A stretch of DNA of 64,000 nucleotides from VXMF01 sp965206775 (lineage in GTDB: Bacteria; Acidobacteriota; Terriglobia; Bryobacterales; UBA6623), in assembly GCA_965206775.1 (NCBI GenBank), contig CBDBKU010000003.1, forward strand, positions 558,001 to 622,000. Direction: 5' to 3'. Positions 41,439-50,493 of the stretch are shown one piece after another. Numbering within the stretch: the first letter of the stretch is position 1; each line of letters begins with the position of its first letter. A model generated the notes under the pieces. That model saw only the letters and a list, made by a program, of their open reading frames with translations, ran no database searches and was not told the DNA's origin. Position numbers and translations under genes: made by a program.

Positions 41439-43003
41439 CCCAGTTCGTAATTATCTGCGTCTACCTCAGCATCCTGGTCGCCCTTGGGATCCTGAGCAAT
41501 CGCGCGTTCCGCAAGACGGCGCAGGATTTCTTCCTGGCCAGCCGGTCTATCGGTCCGCTCCTTCTCCTGCTGTCGGTGTTCGGCACCGCCATGACCGCGT
41601 TCTCGCTAGTCGGCAGCACGGGCGAGTCGTACCGAAGCGGGATCGGCGTCTACGGCCTGATGGCATCATGGTCCGGCCTCGTGCATTCGGCGGTGTTCTA
41701 CTTCGCCGGCATTCGCCTGTGGGCGCTCGGCAAGCAGCACGGCTACACCACGCAAATCCAGTTCTTCCGCGACCGCTACGAAAGCAGGACGCTGGGCCTC
41801 ATGCTCTTCCCTGTTCTGGCTGGCTTGGTCGTCCCGTACGTTCTCATCGGCCTGCTCGGAGCGGGAAGCGTGGTGCAGGCCCTGACGGCTGGCGCGTTTC
41901 CCGAAGCTTTCGCCTCGAGCGGAGGCGGGATCCCGCCTTGGCTGACAGGGCTCGGGGTCACGGCAGTTGTGCTGCTGTACGTTTTTGCCGGAGGCCTCCG
42001 GGCTGCCGCATGGGCGAACGCCCTGCAGGCGGGGATCTTCATCGTGACAGGTATCGCGACGTTCCTAGTGATCTCCGCGAAGCTCGGAGGACCCCAGGCA
42101 GCAACGCAGGCGGTGATGAGCGCCCATCCGGAAAAGCTGGTGCGCGGCGAGGCGTTCGGCCAGCTGCACTTCTTCAGCTATTGCTTCATTCCGCTCTCGA
42201 TCGGCATGTTCCCTCACGTATACCAGCACTGGCTGACGGCGCGGTCGGCAGCTTCGTTCAAGCCGATGCTGGTGCTGCATCCGATTTGCATGCTCCTTGT
42301 CTGGCTTCCGTGCGTGCTGATCGGCGTGTGGGCGAGTTCCGCCGTAATGCCGGACGGCTCGGCGGTCGTGGCACCGGGGTCCCCAGTGAACAGCGAACTG
42401 GCCGTCATGGTGCATCGGCTAACTTCCCCCTTCCTCGGAGGAATCCTCGGGGCGGGCATCCTGGCTGCCATCATGTCGTCGCTCGATTCGCAGTTCCTAG
42501 CGATCGGCTCGATGTTCACCAACGACGTGGCAGTGCCTGTTTTCGGAAAGAATCTGAGCGACGCGCAACAGGTGCGTCTAGGCCGACTGGTCGTGATGGC
42601 TGTGGCCGCGACGGCGTATCTGTTCTCCCTCAGCGAGCCGCGGAGCGTCTTCACCTTGGGCGTGTGGTGCTTCAGCGGATACTCGTCGCTGTTTCCCGTC
42701 GCGGTCGCTGCGATCTACTGGCGAAGGGCAACCGCGCAGGGCGCGATCGCCTCCGTTGTTGTCACCGTCGTTTTGGGGCTACTATTCTTCCGGGACAGCG
42801 GCTACGGCAGCGCTTCGTCTTACTTGTTCGCGGGCATGCTGCCGGTGGCCACGATGGTCATGGCTTCCAGCATCGCGCTCGTCGTCGTATCGCTCGCGAC
42901 CAAGCCTCCTTCGGACCGAACAATCGAGAAGTTCTTCCCCGCCCAGGGAGATCCGGGTCATACCATTGGGGCTGCGGCATCCCGTGGCGGGACCGCGCAT
43001 TGA
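41435..43003 (+). CDS. Sodium:solute symporter (SSS family)
   Basis: 522 residues with about 13 membrane helices, the SSS layout. Blocks include DFFLASRSIG near 32, FSLVGSTGESYRSGIGVYG near 55, GGLRAAAWANALQAGIF near 188, and GAGILAAIMSSLDSQFLAIGSMFTNDV near 345, the Na+-site region of the family. It imports an organic solute with Na+; the substrate is unknown. It is coupled to the DUF3311 gene upstream, and a glycosyltransferase follows after 15 bases. Confidence 0.9.
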   Translation: MTQFVIICVYLSILVALGILSNRAFRKTAQDFFLASRSIGPLLLLLSVFGTAMTAFSLVGSTGESYRSGIGVYGLMASWSGLVHSAVFYFAGIRLWALGKQHGYTTQIQFFRDRYESRTLGLMLFPVLAGLVVPYVLIGLLGAGSVVQALTAGAFPEAFASSGGGIPPWLTGLGVTAVVLLYVFAGGLRAAAWANALQAGIFIVTGIATFLVISAKLGGPQAATQAVMSAHPEKLVRGEAFGQLHFFSYCFIPLSIGMFPHVYQHWLTARSAASFKPMLVLHPICMLLVWLPCVLIGVWASSAVMPDGSAVVAPGSPVNSELAVMVHRLTSPFLGGILGAGILAAIMSSLDSQFLAIGSMFTNDVAVPVFGKNLSDAQQVRLGRLVVMAVAATAYLFSLSEPRSVFTLGVWCFSGYSSLFPVAVAAIYWRRATAQGAIASVVVTVVLGLLFFRDSGYGSASSYLFAGMLPVATMVMASSIALVVVSLATKPPSDRTIEKFFPAQGDPGHTIGAAASRGGTAH

Positions 43004-43018
43004 CCGGCAGGGGACACC

Positions 43019-44278
43019 TTGAGGATCGCTTACATTGGTGCCGGGGCAGCAGGGACAATTTGCGCCAACTGCCTGAAGGACAACGCTCTCGCTGCGGCGC
43101 TCAGTCGACAGGGACACGACGTGGTCCTGCTGCCCGCATACACGCCGTTGCTGACGGACGAGGAGGATGTCAGCGACAAGCGCGTCGTGTTCGGCGGAAT
43201 CAACCTCTATCTCCAGGGCAAGTACCGTTTCTTCCGCCGCAGCGGAGTGCTCGACCGTCTCCTCGACCACCCGCGGCTGCTGAACTGGGCGTCGACTTTC
43301 GCGGTCGACACGGACCCAGCCAATCTGGGGGCCATGACCCGGGACACGTTCCGAGGCGCGAGCGGCCCCTACCGCCGCGAGATGAGAAAGCTCGTGGACA
43401 TGCTGAAGGGAATCCGCCCGGAGATTGTCCACCTGACCAACTCGATGCTGGCCTGCATGGCCGAGCCGATCAAGCAACACCTTGACGTGCGGGTCGTGTG
43501 CTCGTTGCAAGGCGAGGCGGACTTCCTGGCCGGCCTCGCCGAGCCCTACCGGTCCGAGTGCTACGAATTGCTGCGAAGCAACGCAACCCACATTGACCAA
43601 TTCGTAGCCTCGTGCGACGACCAGACCAAGTCACTGGTGCCGATTCTTGGCAACGCGCTCGACCGCGCCGAGACCGTGCTTCCTGGAATTTCGATCGACG
43701 GCTACAGGATGCGTTCCCCGAGGGCGGACGACAGCTTTGTAGTCGGGTTCCTGGCCCGGGTCGCGGAGGGGAAGGGCCTCCGCCTTCTGGCCGAAGCTGT
43801 GGAACAGCTGCGTCAGGCGCATCCCGGCCGTGATGTGAAGCTGCGCGTGGCCGGCTGGCGCGCCAAGAGCTCGCAGAGTTTCATCGATCGCCTGCGGGAG
43901 CGGTTCGGATTCGAGGATCTTGGGTACCTGTCTCGCGAGGAGAAGATTGAATTTCTCAGCGGCATCGACGCGTTCTCCGTTCCGACGACCTACCCTGCTG
44001 CCAAGGGAATGTACGTGCTCGAGGCGCTCGCGTCCGGCGTCCCGGCCGTGCAGCCGAGAATCGGCGTGTTTCCCGAACTCCTGTCGGCGACGGGAGGAGG
44101 CATCACCTGCGAGCCGAACGAAAGCCGGGACTTGGCGGCCAAGCTCGGCGAACTCATGACCGCCCCGGAGCAGGCCGCGCGCCTGGGGAGCCAGGGAAGG
44201 AATGCAGTCCTCGCGGAATTCCATTCCGACCGCATGGCGCTGGAGACGCTGGAACTGTACCGGCGCATCGCCCCCTGA
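43019..44278 (+). CDS. Glycosyltransferase family 4-type protein
   Basis: 419 residues from a TTG with AGGGGA upstream. The N-terminal Rossmann domain reads RIAYIGAGAAGTICANCLKDNALAAALSRQGHDV, with the G-T-x-C-A-N-C-L-K-D loop where GT-B enzymes bind acceptor. The C-terminal donor domain has VGFLARVAEGKGLRLLAEAVEQL near 242 and FSVPTTYPAAKGMYVLEALASGVPAV near 318, matching the nucleotide-sugar site of GT4. It is probably a cytoplasmic enzyme for envelope glycan or glycolipid synthesis; donor and acceptor are unknown. Confidence 0.85.
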   Translation: MRIAYIGAGAAGTICANCLKDNALAAALSRQGHDVVLLPAYTPLLTDEEDVSDKRVVFGGINLYLQGKYRFFRRSGVLDRLLDHPRLLNWASTFAVDTDPANLGAMTRDTFRGASGPYRREMRKLVDMLKGIRPEIVHLTNSMLACMAEPIKQHLDVRVVCSLQGEADFLAGLAEPYRSECYELLRSNATHIDQFVASCDDQTKSLVPILGNALDRAETVLPGISIDGYRMRSPRADDSFVVGFLARVAEGKGLRLLAEAVEQLRQAHPGRDVKLRVAGWRAKSSQSFIDRLRERFGFEDLGYLSREEKIEFLSGIDAFSVPTTYPAAKGMYVLEALASGVPAVQPRIGVFPELLSATGGGITCEPNESRDLAAKLGELMTAPEQAARLGSQGRNAVLAEFHSDRMALETLELYRRIAP

Positions 44279-44284
44279 CTCCGT

Positions 44285-44303
44285 CGCCGGCTCTGGCCCG
44301 GCG
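44285..44303. terminator. Possible hairpin between convergent genes
   Basis: Arms cgccgg and ccggcg around a 7-base loop lie in the 35-base gap between the glycosyltransferase and HAD genes. It could end transcripts from both sides; no T-run. Confidence 0.35.
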
Positions 44304-44313
44304 GTCTGACCGA

Positions 44314-45003
44314 TCAGAAAATGGATGTCAGGTCGCTGAAGCGATCAATGAGTCGAAAGCGTTCGTGGCTCGAGGGAAAGGTCTCCATTTCAAGGCTCCA
44401 TGTGTTCTCGTTGCGCACTAGCACGGCCCCGAGACCAGCCTCAAGCGCGGGATTGATGTCGGACTTGGGGCTGTTGCCGATCATCCAGGTGCGGCTTGCG
44501 TCCGCATCGATCTGCCGGATCACGCTGCGGTAGCAATCCACATCCTTCTCGGGCACGTTCGCAACGTACTCGAAGCACCCTCCGAGACCGGACCGGTCCA
44601 GCTTCGAGCGCTGCTCCGCGTAGTCCCCTTTCGTCACCAGTCCGAGCCGGTAGCGCCGGCCGAGTTCCGCAAGCGTCTCGGGCACGCCGGGTATGGGCCG
44701 TGCGGGAGCGTTGACGATCCTGTCGGTCATACCGACCATTCGACTGCGCTCGACGGCGCTCGCTGGGCGCCCGCGAACGCCTTCGTAGCACTCCACCAAG
44801 TTGCGGGCGAAGTTCGCCGAGCCATAGCCATGCAGCTTGGTATTGCGGGCCTCGACCCCATCCAAGTTCTCTCGCATCTCGACGGCACTGAGCACTGGAT
44901 GGTCGACGTACGCGATGAATTCGTGGATTGCCTCCTCAAAGTAGACATTGTTCTCCCACAGGGTGTCGTCGGCGTCGCACAGGAGCCAGTCGGCGGTATC
45001 CAT
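44314..45003 (-). CDS. HAD-family hydrolase
   Basis: 229 residues from the ATG at 45003. Motif I is LLCDADDTLWE (Asp near 10 and 12), with an AD rather than the usual FD-x-D spacing. GLVTKGD near 117 is motif II, and the motif III/IV region has WMIGNSPKSDINPALEAGLGAVLV near 170-195. This is a subclass I HAD phosphatase with a helical cap (about 20-95). The substrate is unknown. CATACT ends seven bases before the ATG. Confidence 0.85.
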   Translation of the reverse strand: MDTADWLLCDADDTLWENNVYFEEAIHEFIAYVDHPVLSAVEMRENLDGVEARNTKLHGYGSANFARNLVECYEGVRGRPASAVERSRMVGMTDRIVNAPARPIPGVPETLAELGRRYRLGLVTKGDYAEQRSKLDRSGLGGCFEYVANVPEKDVDCYRSVIRQIDADASRTWMIGNSPKSDINPALEAGLGAVLVRNENTWSLEMETFPSSHERFRLIDRFSDLTSIF

Positions 45004-45010
45004 CGAACCC

Positions 45011-45016
45011 AGTATG
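45011..45016 (-). promoter_or_regulatory. -10-like hexamer (CATACT) of the HAD gene
   Basis: On the minus strand CATACT ends 7 bases before the ATG at 45003. Confidence 0.35.
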
Positions 45017-45242
45017 GAAGATATGCGTCGCCACTCGGACGGGCGGGAACCAAACGTGTGCGAGCCAGCCGGGTTCCGGCGCTGGCTCGGTCCAGGGCCC
45101 GCTTGCACTAGGGCCTAGTCCGGTGCATTTCGCAGAGGACAACCGGCTTGGTGGAAGGGAGCCCCGCCCGACAGCCAACAGCGCGACACCCACCGCTGCG
45201 GAAGCCCAAGCCGTCTCCCAGATCCCCGAGGACTCCAGACGG

Positions 45243-45782
45243 TCAGAAGAACAGATACTTGCGCCAGTTCTCCTGGTGGTTGCCCAATTGCCGCATCAGA
45301 CTGCGGCTGGTGTGCAGGTTGAACGGCTTCGGAGGCCGCCTGAGCCTCATCGATGCCTCGCTCGGCAACCTGTCGCCCTTGCGGTTGTTGCAGCGCAGGC
45401 AGCAGGCGACGAGATTCTCCCATGTATTGTTCCCGCCCCTAGAGCGCGGCAACACGTGGTCCAGCGTCAACTCGCCCGCACCGAACTGCTTGTCACAGTA
45501 CTGGCAGGTGTGCTGGTCACGGATCAGGATGTTCTTGCGTGAAATGGCCCGCATCTGGCGCGGTATGCGACGGTATTCGAGCAACCGGATCACCGACGGT
45601 ATGGCGAGGCTCTGGGACGGCGAATGCACCCTGCCGTCACCGGACTCCTCGGTCGACGCAACGCCCTTGACCACCAGGACCAGTGCGCGGCGGACCGCGC
45701 AGACGTGGATCGGCTCGTAGCTGGCGTTGAGGACGAGAACCGGCCTGCGCAGGGCGTTGGACTGCGGCCGGCCTCCAATCAC
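45243..45782 (-). CDS. HNH endonuclease domain protein
   Basis: 179 residues from a GTG with GCGAGGTG upstream. The N-terminus VLVLNASYEPIHVCAVRRALVLVVKG (about 15-40) and the HNH core CQYCDKQFGAGELTLDHVLPRSRGGNNTWENLVACCLRCNNRKG (about 95-138) are both typical. The four cysteines form a zinc knuckle, and the DH and N residues are the HNH catalytic set. This common chromosomal type of HNH protein has no proven role; it is not beside a restriction or prophage gene here. Confidence 0.88.
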   Translation of the reverse strand: MIGGRPQSNALRRPVLVLNASYEPIHVCAVRRALVLVVKGVASTEESGDGRVHSPSQSLAIPSVIRLLEYRRIPRQMRAISRKNILIRDQHTCQYCDKQFGAGELTLDHVLPRSRGGNNTWENLVACCLRCNNRKGDRLPSEASMRLRRPPKPFNLHTSRSLMRQLGNHQENWRKYLFF

Positions 45783-45940
45783 TGCGCACCTCGCTGGCCG
45801 AGGACAGATTCGTGAACAAAGCTAGGTGGTCTTCCTCGCCCGGCCCTGCGCCGGGCAAGGGAGGGCGTGCAATTCCCGCGCCCGCAGAACACGGTGAAGA
45901 GCTGTTGATTCGATCGGCTACTCCATTGGCTCGGGAAGGC

Positions 45941-46330
45941 TCACCTCTCGCCAGGCATCCCTGTCTCGCTCTCGACCTCTTCCTGGCAGTCCCTACAGTA
46001 CGGCGTCCAGGGAACCGCTTCGAGCCTCTTGAGGCTGATCGACTCCCCGCACTCTTCACATATACCAAATTCCTCGTGATCGAGCCGAACGAGGGCGTCA
46101 ACAACAAGCCGGAGTTGCGAGCTTTCGGTGTGACTTTGCGAATGCAGGATATCCCTGTGGTACGAGAGAGCGGCCTCCTCGCCCTCGTCCCCTCTCTTCT
46201 TGCCACCCAGCCCGCGGCGCTCGCTCTCGGTCTTCTCGAGCAGGGCGCTCAATTCGGCGTGCTCCTTTTCGAGCCTACGCCGGAACGTGGCTAGACGCTT
46301 TCGATCCATGGTCATCTTGTACCGGCTCAT
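45941..46330 (-). CDS. DksA/TraR-family zinc-finger protein
   Basis: 129 residues. A coiled coil (about 8-85, rich in Glu/Arg/Leu) is followed by a four-cysteine zinc finger CEECGESISLKRLEAVPWTPYCRDCQ (about 93-118). In E. coli, DksA enters the RNA polymerase secondary channel and acts with ppGpp; the tip acidic residues cannot be assigned with certainty here. The ATG at 46330 has GGAGA eight bases upstream. The neighbourhood with lspA and lgt a few genes away is common for TraR/DksA-like genes. Confidence 0.85.
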   Translation of the reverse strand: MSRYKMTMDRKRLATFRRRLEKEHAELSALLEKTESERRGLGGKKRGDEGEEAALSYHRDILHSQSHTESSQLRLVVDALVRLDHEEFGICEECGESISLKRLEAVPWTPYCRDCQEEVESETGMPGER

Positions 46331-46536
46331 CCCGATTTCTCCGGATGCCGGAACGTGAATTGCGTCCGGTAATTCTAGGCACTGCGAGCGCAGGTGTCAA
46401 TATCCGGCCGGGACTGGCTCTGGCGGGACAACATCTGTGGCAACCCGAGGGACTGGACGCCGCCACCGGAGGCGCGGGCGCGACAAGCGGCCCGGAGCCG
46501 GGCCTCTCCGGCACACGGCTACACCCGGGCGTGCGA

Positions 46537-46542
46537 TAAACT
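46537..46542 (+). promoter_or_regulatory. -10-like hexamer (TAAACT) of leuC
   Basis: TAAACT ends 6 bases before the GTG at 46549; no Shine-Dalgarno sequence is visible. Confidence 0.45.
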
Positions 46543-46548
46543 CAAGAC

Positions 46549-47937
46549 GTGAAGCAGCCCCGCACGCTATTCGAAAAGGTCTGGGATTCGCACGTCGTGG
46601 TGCACGAGAACAACGCTCCGGCGGTGCTCTACATCGACTTGCACCTGGTCCACGAGGTGACCTCCCCGCAGGCATTCCAAGGTCTGCGGGACCGAGGAAT
46701 CGGCGTCAGGCGCCCGGACCGGACAGTCGCAACCATGGATCACAGCATCCCCACGCGTGACCAGCTGCTTCCGATCGTCGATCCGATCGCAGCCAAGCAA
46801 GTCCAGCAGCTGCGCGTTAACTGCCGGGAGTTCGGGGTGCCGCTGAAGGACGTAGGCGACCCTTCGCAAGGCATCGTGCACGTGATCGGACCGGAACTCG
46901 GCCTGACGAGACCCGGCATCACGGTGGTATGCGGGGACAGCCACACGTCGACGCACGGCGCGTTCGGCGCACTCGCCTTTGGCATCGGAACGACCGAGGT
47001 GGAGCACGTCCTGGCGACGCAGTGCCTGCTCCAGAACAAGTCCCGGACATGCGAGGTGCGCTTTAGCGGCCAACCGCCGGAAGGCATTCTGGCCAAGGAC
47101 CTGATCCTCGCACTGATCGCGGATATCGGCGTGGGCGGCGGCACCGGCCACGTCCTCGAGTACACGGGCGAAGCGATCCGCTCGCTCTCCATGGAAGGCC
47201 GCATGACGGTCTGCAACATGTCAATCGAAGGGGGTGCCCGCGCCGGCATGATCGCTCCCGACGACACGACCTACGAGTACCTAGCAGGCAAGCCGACATC
47301 GCCGACAGGCACTGCGTGGGATGCGGCGGTTGAACGCTGGCGCAGCCTTCCGACCGACGAAGGCGCGGCCTACGACCGCACCGTCACGATTGACGCAGCG
47401 GATCTCGAGCCGATGATCACTTGGGGCACGAACCCCGGGATGGGCGTCCGCGTCAACCAGCCCGTGCCGGAGCCGAACGGAAACGCCGGCGTGCGCAAGG
47501 CCCTTGAGTACATGAAACTCGAACCGGGCAAGCCGCTCATCGGCCAGCCTGTCGATGTCGTGTTCATCGGAAGCTGCACGAATTCACGAATCACCGACCT
47601 CCGTCAGGCGGCTCGGTTGCTGAAGGGCCGCAAGGTCAGTCCCAAGGTCCGGATGCTGGTGGTGCCGGGGTCCGAGCAAGTCAGGGCGCAGGCCGTGGCC
47701 GAGGGGCTCTCGGACATCTTTTGCGAGGCCGGAGCCGACTGGCGCGATGCCGGCTGTAGCATGTGCATCGCCATGAATGGCGACCAACTCGCGAGCGGCC
47801 AGTACTGCGTCTCGACCAGCAACCGCAATTTCGAGGGCCGCCAAGGCAAGGGCGGCAGGACTTTCCTTGCGAGCCCGCTCACAGCGGCCGCCGCGGCCGT
47901 AGAGGGCAAGGTCACCGACCCGCGTATCTACCTGTAA
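46549..47937 (+). CDS. leuC: 3-isopropylmalate dehydratase large subunit
   Basis: 462 residues from a GTG. The aconitase-fold enzyme isomerises 2- to 3-isopropylmalate in leucine synthesis. The [4Fe-4S] cysteines are in FIGSCTNSRITDLR near 342 and AGCSMCIAMN near 402. GDSHTSTHGAFGALAFGIGTTEVEHVLATQ near 129 is the family signature. It pairs with leuD, whose ATG is 21 bases after the leuC stop. Confidence 0.96.
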   Translation: MKQPRTLFEKVWDSHVVVHENNAPAVLYIDLHLVHEVTSPQAFQGLRDRGIGVRRPDRTVATMDHSIPTRDQLLPIVDPIAAKQVQQLRVNCREFGVPLKDVGDPSQGIVHVIGPELGLTRPGITVVCGDSHTSTHGAFGALAFGIGTTEVEHVLATQCLLQNKSRTCEVRFSGQPPEGILAKDLILALIADIGVGGGTGHVLEYTGEAIRSLSMEGRMTVCNMSIEGGARAGMIAPDDTTYEYLAGKPTSPTGTAWDAAVERWRSLPTDEGAAYDRTVTIDAADLEPMITWGTNPGMGVRVNQPVPEPNGNAGVRKALEYMKLEPGKPLIGQPVDVVFIGSCTNSRITDLRQAARLLKGRKVSPKVRMLVVPGSEQVRAQAVAEGLSDIFCEAGADWRDAGCSMCIAMNGDQLASGQYCVSTSNRNFEGRQGKGGRTFLASPLTAAAAAVEGKVTDPRIYL

Positions 47938-47958
47938 GTGAAGGAGGGGCACGAAGCC

Positions 47959-48567
47959 ATGGAGCCCATCAAAGCATTCAGCGGCAAGGTCGTCCCGTTG
48001 CCGGTCAACGATGTCGACACCGACCAGATCATCCCGGCGCGCTTCTTGAAGACCATCGAGAAGCTCGGGCTGGGCGACAATCTCTTCAACGACTGGAGAT
48101 ACCTGGCGGATGGCAGTCCTAATCCGGGCTTCGTGCTCAACCAGTCGCGGGCCCGCAATGGCAGCATTCTGCTGGCTGGCGACAACTTCGGCTGCGGAAG
48201 CTCCCGGGAGCACGCGCCCTGGGCCCTGCTGGGCTACGGCTTTAAGGCGGTCATCAGCACGTCGTTCGCCGACATCTTCCGCAACAACAGCCTGAAGAAC
48301 GGACTGCTGCCGATTATCGTGGACGAAGGGACGCTCCAGGAGCTGTTCGATGGCGCGCGTTCCGACGAGGACCTAGGCGTGACGGTCGATCTGGAAGGCC
48401 AGACGCTAGAACTGCCGAGCGGCCGCAAAGCTTCCTTTCCCGTGGACGACTTCTCGCGGCAGTGCCTGCTCGAGGGCGGCGACCAGCTCAGCTACATCCA
48501 GCAGCGGCTGAACGCTATCCGGGAATACGAGGCCGCGTCGTCCAACGCGCTCAACACCCTCACCTAG
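47959..48567 (+). CDS. leuD: 3-isopropylmalate dehydratase small subunit
   Basis: 202 residues from the ATG at 47959, which has GGAGG at a good distance; a GTG at 47938 would waste this site. NDVDTDQIIPARFLK near 20 and GDNFGCGSSREHAPWALLGYGFKAVI near 75 are the swivel-domain substrate motifs. It forms the active enzyme with LeuC. The stop overlaps by four bases the 3' end of the convergent lgt gene. No leuA or leuB is adjacent. Confidence 0.96.
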   Translation: MEPIKAFSGKVVPLPVNDVDTDQIIPARFLKTIEKLGLGDNLFNDWRYLADGSPNPGFVLNQSRARNGSILLAGDNFGCGSSREHAPWALLGYGFKAVISTSFADIFRNNSLKNGLLPIIVDEGTLQELFDGARSDEDLGVTVDLEGQTLELPSGRKASFPVDDFSRQCLLEGGDQLSYIQQRLNAIREYEAASSNALNTLT

Positions 48568-49379
48568 GGCTTCCGCCGCCGCGCCCGCTGCGGTTCCCGC
48601 GACGACCAGCGCGGGGCGCTGCGCACGATCCACACGCCGGCAACCGCCAGCCCGGCCGCCACGCATTGGGTGGTGCTGATGGTGCCGCCGATCAGCAGGG
48701 TTCGGGCGCCTTCGTCCCTGAAGAACTCGATCACGAAGCGGAATCCCGAATAGAGAACCAGGTAGCTACCCAGAATGACGCCCGGGGAATGCGGGTGGAG
48801 GAAGCGCCAGAGGAGGACGAGGCCGATCGACGCGGCTCCCAGCGCCTCGTAGAGTTGGGTGGGATGGAGCGGTATGTTCAGGGGCACACCCGTGAAGCTG
48901 TGGGCGTTTGGATCGGTGAACGTCACGGCCCAGGCGACGTGCGCTTCCCGGCCCCAGCAGCAGCCTGCCGCGAAGCATCCCATGCGGCCGATTGCGTGCC
49001 CGAACGCGAGGCCGGGCACCATTGCGTCCGCAGTCGCCAGCCACGGCATCCTGTGGCGCCGGGTGTAGTAATACGCCACCGCAATTGCGGTTAGCAGCCC
49101 TCCGTAGAAGACGCCCCCGGAGCGCAGGGCCGAAAGGGTAAAGAGCCTGCCCGGATCGGCTGCGTAGTAACTCCAGTTGTCGGCGATCATGAAGAGCTTC
49201 GCCCCGCCGATTGCCGAGAGCAAGAGCACTACGCCCAGGCTGGTGACCCGCTCCGGATCCAGGCCCACGCGACGCGCCAGCCGGGCCGACAGGGCAATCC
49301 CCGCCAGGAATCCCAATGCGATCAGAACGCCGTAGGTCGGGAGGGAGAACGAACCGATCTCGAAAATCTTGGGAAACAT
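48564..49379 (-). CDS. lgt: Prolipoprotein diacylglyceryl transferase
   Basis: 271 residues with about seven membrane helices. It attaches diacylglycerol to the lipobox cysteine of prolipoproteins in the cytoplasmic membrane. Family blocks are present: LPTYGVLIALGFLAG near 14, RSGGVFYGGLL near 86, HAIGRMGCFAAGCCWGREAH near 128 (variant of the GRxGNFxNxE signature) and PTQLYEAL near 167. It lies directly downstream of lspA, so two successive steps of lipoprotein maturation are co-transcribed. Confidence 0.92.
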   Translation of the reverse strand: MFPKIFEIGSFSLPTYGVLIALGFLAGIALSARLARRVGLDPERVTSLGVVLLLSAIGGAKLFMIADNWSYYAADPGRLFTLSALRSGGVFYGGLLTAIAVAYYYTRRHRMPWLATADAMVPGLAFGHAIGRMGCFAAGCCWGREAHVAWAVTFTDPNAHSFTGVPLNIPLHPTQLYEALGAASIGLVLLWRFLHPHSPGVILGSYLVLYSGFRFVIEFFRDEGARTLLIGGTISTTQCVAAGLAVAGVWIVRSAPRWSSREPQRARRRKP

Positions 49380-49394
49380 GGACCGAGCCGGGTG

Positions 49395-49949
49395 CTACGC
49401 CGCCCTTGCAGGCTCTTGAGCGGGATGGCGACCGAGCAGCGAATCCAGGACCAGCAGGACGGCTCCGATCGTGATCGCACTGTCGGCGACGTTGAAAGCA
49501 GGCCAGTGGTAGGACCCGACGTAAAGGTCCAGGAAGTCGGTGACATATCCGTGCAGAAGGCGCTCCGACAGGTTCCCGATAGCACCGGCAAGGACCAGCG
49601 CGAGCGCGATCCTGCTACTTCCCGGCATCTCGCCCAGCTTGCGGAACATGGCGAGGATGATTGCGATCGCCACGAAGGACACCACCGGCAGCAGGATGTT
49701 TCGGACCCACGGCGAGGAATCGGCGAACAGGCTGAACGCGATGCCGGTGTTGCGGACATGCACCAAGTTGAAGAAGCCCGCCACGACAACCTCGGTCGAA
49801 CCGTGAGCCATCGACTCGGCCACAGCCCGCTTTGTGATCCAGTCGATCAAAACCACAAGCAGCGCGAAGGGCACCAGCACCCGAGCGCTTAGGGCAAGCC
49901 AAGAGCCGCGCTTGCCGGATTGCCTCGCGGCTCGATATGCGATCCTCAT
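49395..49949 (-). CDS. lspA: Lipoprotein signal peptidase II
   Basis: 184 residues from the ATG at 49949, with AGGGAGTG upstream; an in-frame GTG at 49964 lies inside that element. Four membrane helices are visible. The catalytic aspartates of this aspartyl protease are in GAIGNLSERLLHGYVTDFLDL near 125-145 and FNVADSAITIGAVLLVLDS near 153-171. WITKRA near 42 and VRNTGIAFS near 70 are also characteristic. It cleaves the signal of lipidated prolipoproteins made by Lgt, encoded 15 bases downstream. Confidence 0.94.
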   Translation of the reverse strand: MRIAYRAARQSGKRGSWLALSARVLVPFALLVVLIDWITKRAVAESMAHGSTEVVVAGFFNLVHVRNTGIAFSLFADSSPWVRNILLPVVSFVAIAIILAMFRKLGEMPGSSRIALALVLAGAIGNLSERLLHGYVTDFLDLYVGSYHWPAFNVADSAITIGAVLLVLDSLLGRHPAQEPARAA

Positions 49950-50160
49950 CGACTGGCCGGGCACTCCCTTGAAGTCAGTCTACATGATGGCAGGAAGCCA
50001 GATGCCCGGGGAGGCGTCGTCAGGCCCGACGTGACGAGCCTCGAGCATGTGGCAGGATTCAGGCTCCGGTCTTCCGCAAGGTCCCCGAAGCAGAGCACTT
50101 CCGAGATCCGGCCTCGAAGTCGCTCGACTCCGTGCTAGCATGTGCACTAAGGCGTCTCAG

Positions 50161-50493
50161 ATGTCCGAGCTTGCTCAGAAATCGTGCGTCCCCTGTCGCG
50201 GCGGGGTGCCTCCGCTGGAAGGGGAAGAGCTGGCGAATCTCGCCGCTCAAGTTTCGGATTGGACTGTCGCTGACGCCCATCACATCGAGCGCGAGTTCGC
50301 TTTCCAGAACTTCCAGCAAGCCCTTGATTTCACGAACCAAGTCGGCGCATTGGCCGAGAGCGAAGGCCACCATCCCGACATCTATCTCGCGTGGGGCAAA
50401 GTGGGCATCAAGATCTGGACCCACAAGATCGATGGACTGACGGAGTCCGACTTCGTCCTAGCCGCAAAGATTGACCGCTTGCATGCGTCCTAG
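50161..50493 (+). CDS. 4a-hydroxytetrahydrobiopterin dehydratase (pterin-4a-carbinolamine dehydratase)
   Basis: 110 residues from the ATG at 50161, with an AAGG upstream and a TAGCAT hexamer near 50135; an earlier ATG at 50141 is less likely. The core EREFAFQNFQQALDFTNQVGALAESEGHHPDIYLAWGKVGIKIWTHKIDGLTESDFVLAAKID is a textbook PCD domain, with the histidine pair HH-P-D near 76. It would recycle pterin cofactor. No aromatic amino-acid hydroxylase is nearby. CXXC in the N-terminal CVPCRGG (residues about 9-15) is common in this branch. Confidence 0.9.
   Translation: MSELAQKSCVPCRGGVPPLEGEELANLAAQVSDWTVADAHHIEREFAFQNFQQALDFTNQVGALAESEGHHPDIYLAWGKVGIKIWTHKIDGLTESDFVLAAKIDRLHAS

Noticed and set aside
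41389..43485. 698-codon open frame on the plus strand
   Set aside because: It overlaps the SSS symporter and glycosyltransferase genes in another frame; its composition is Arg/Pro/Gly-rich and it has no domain.
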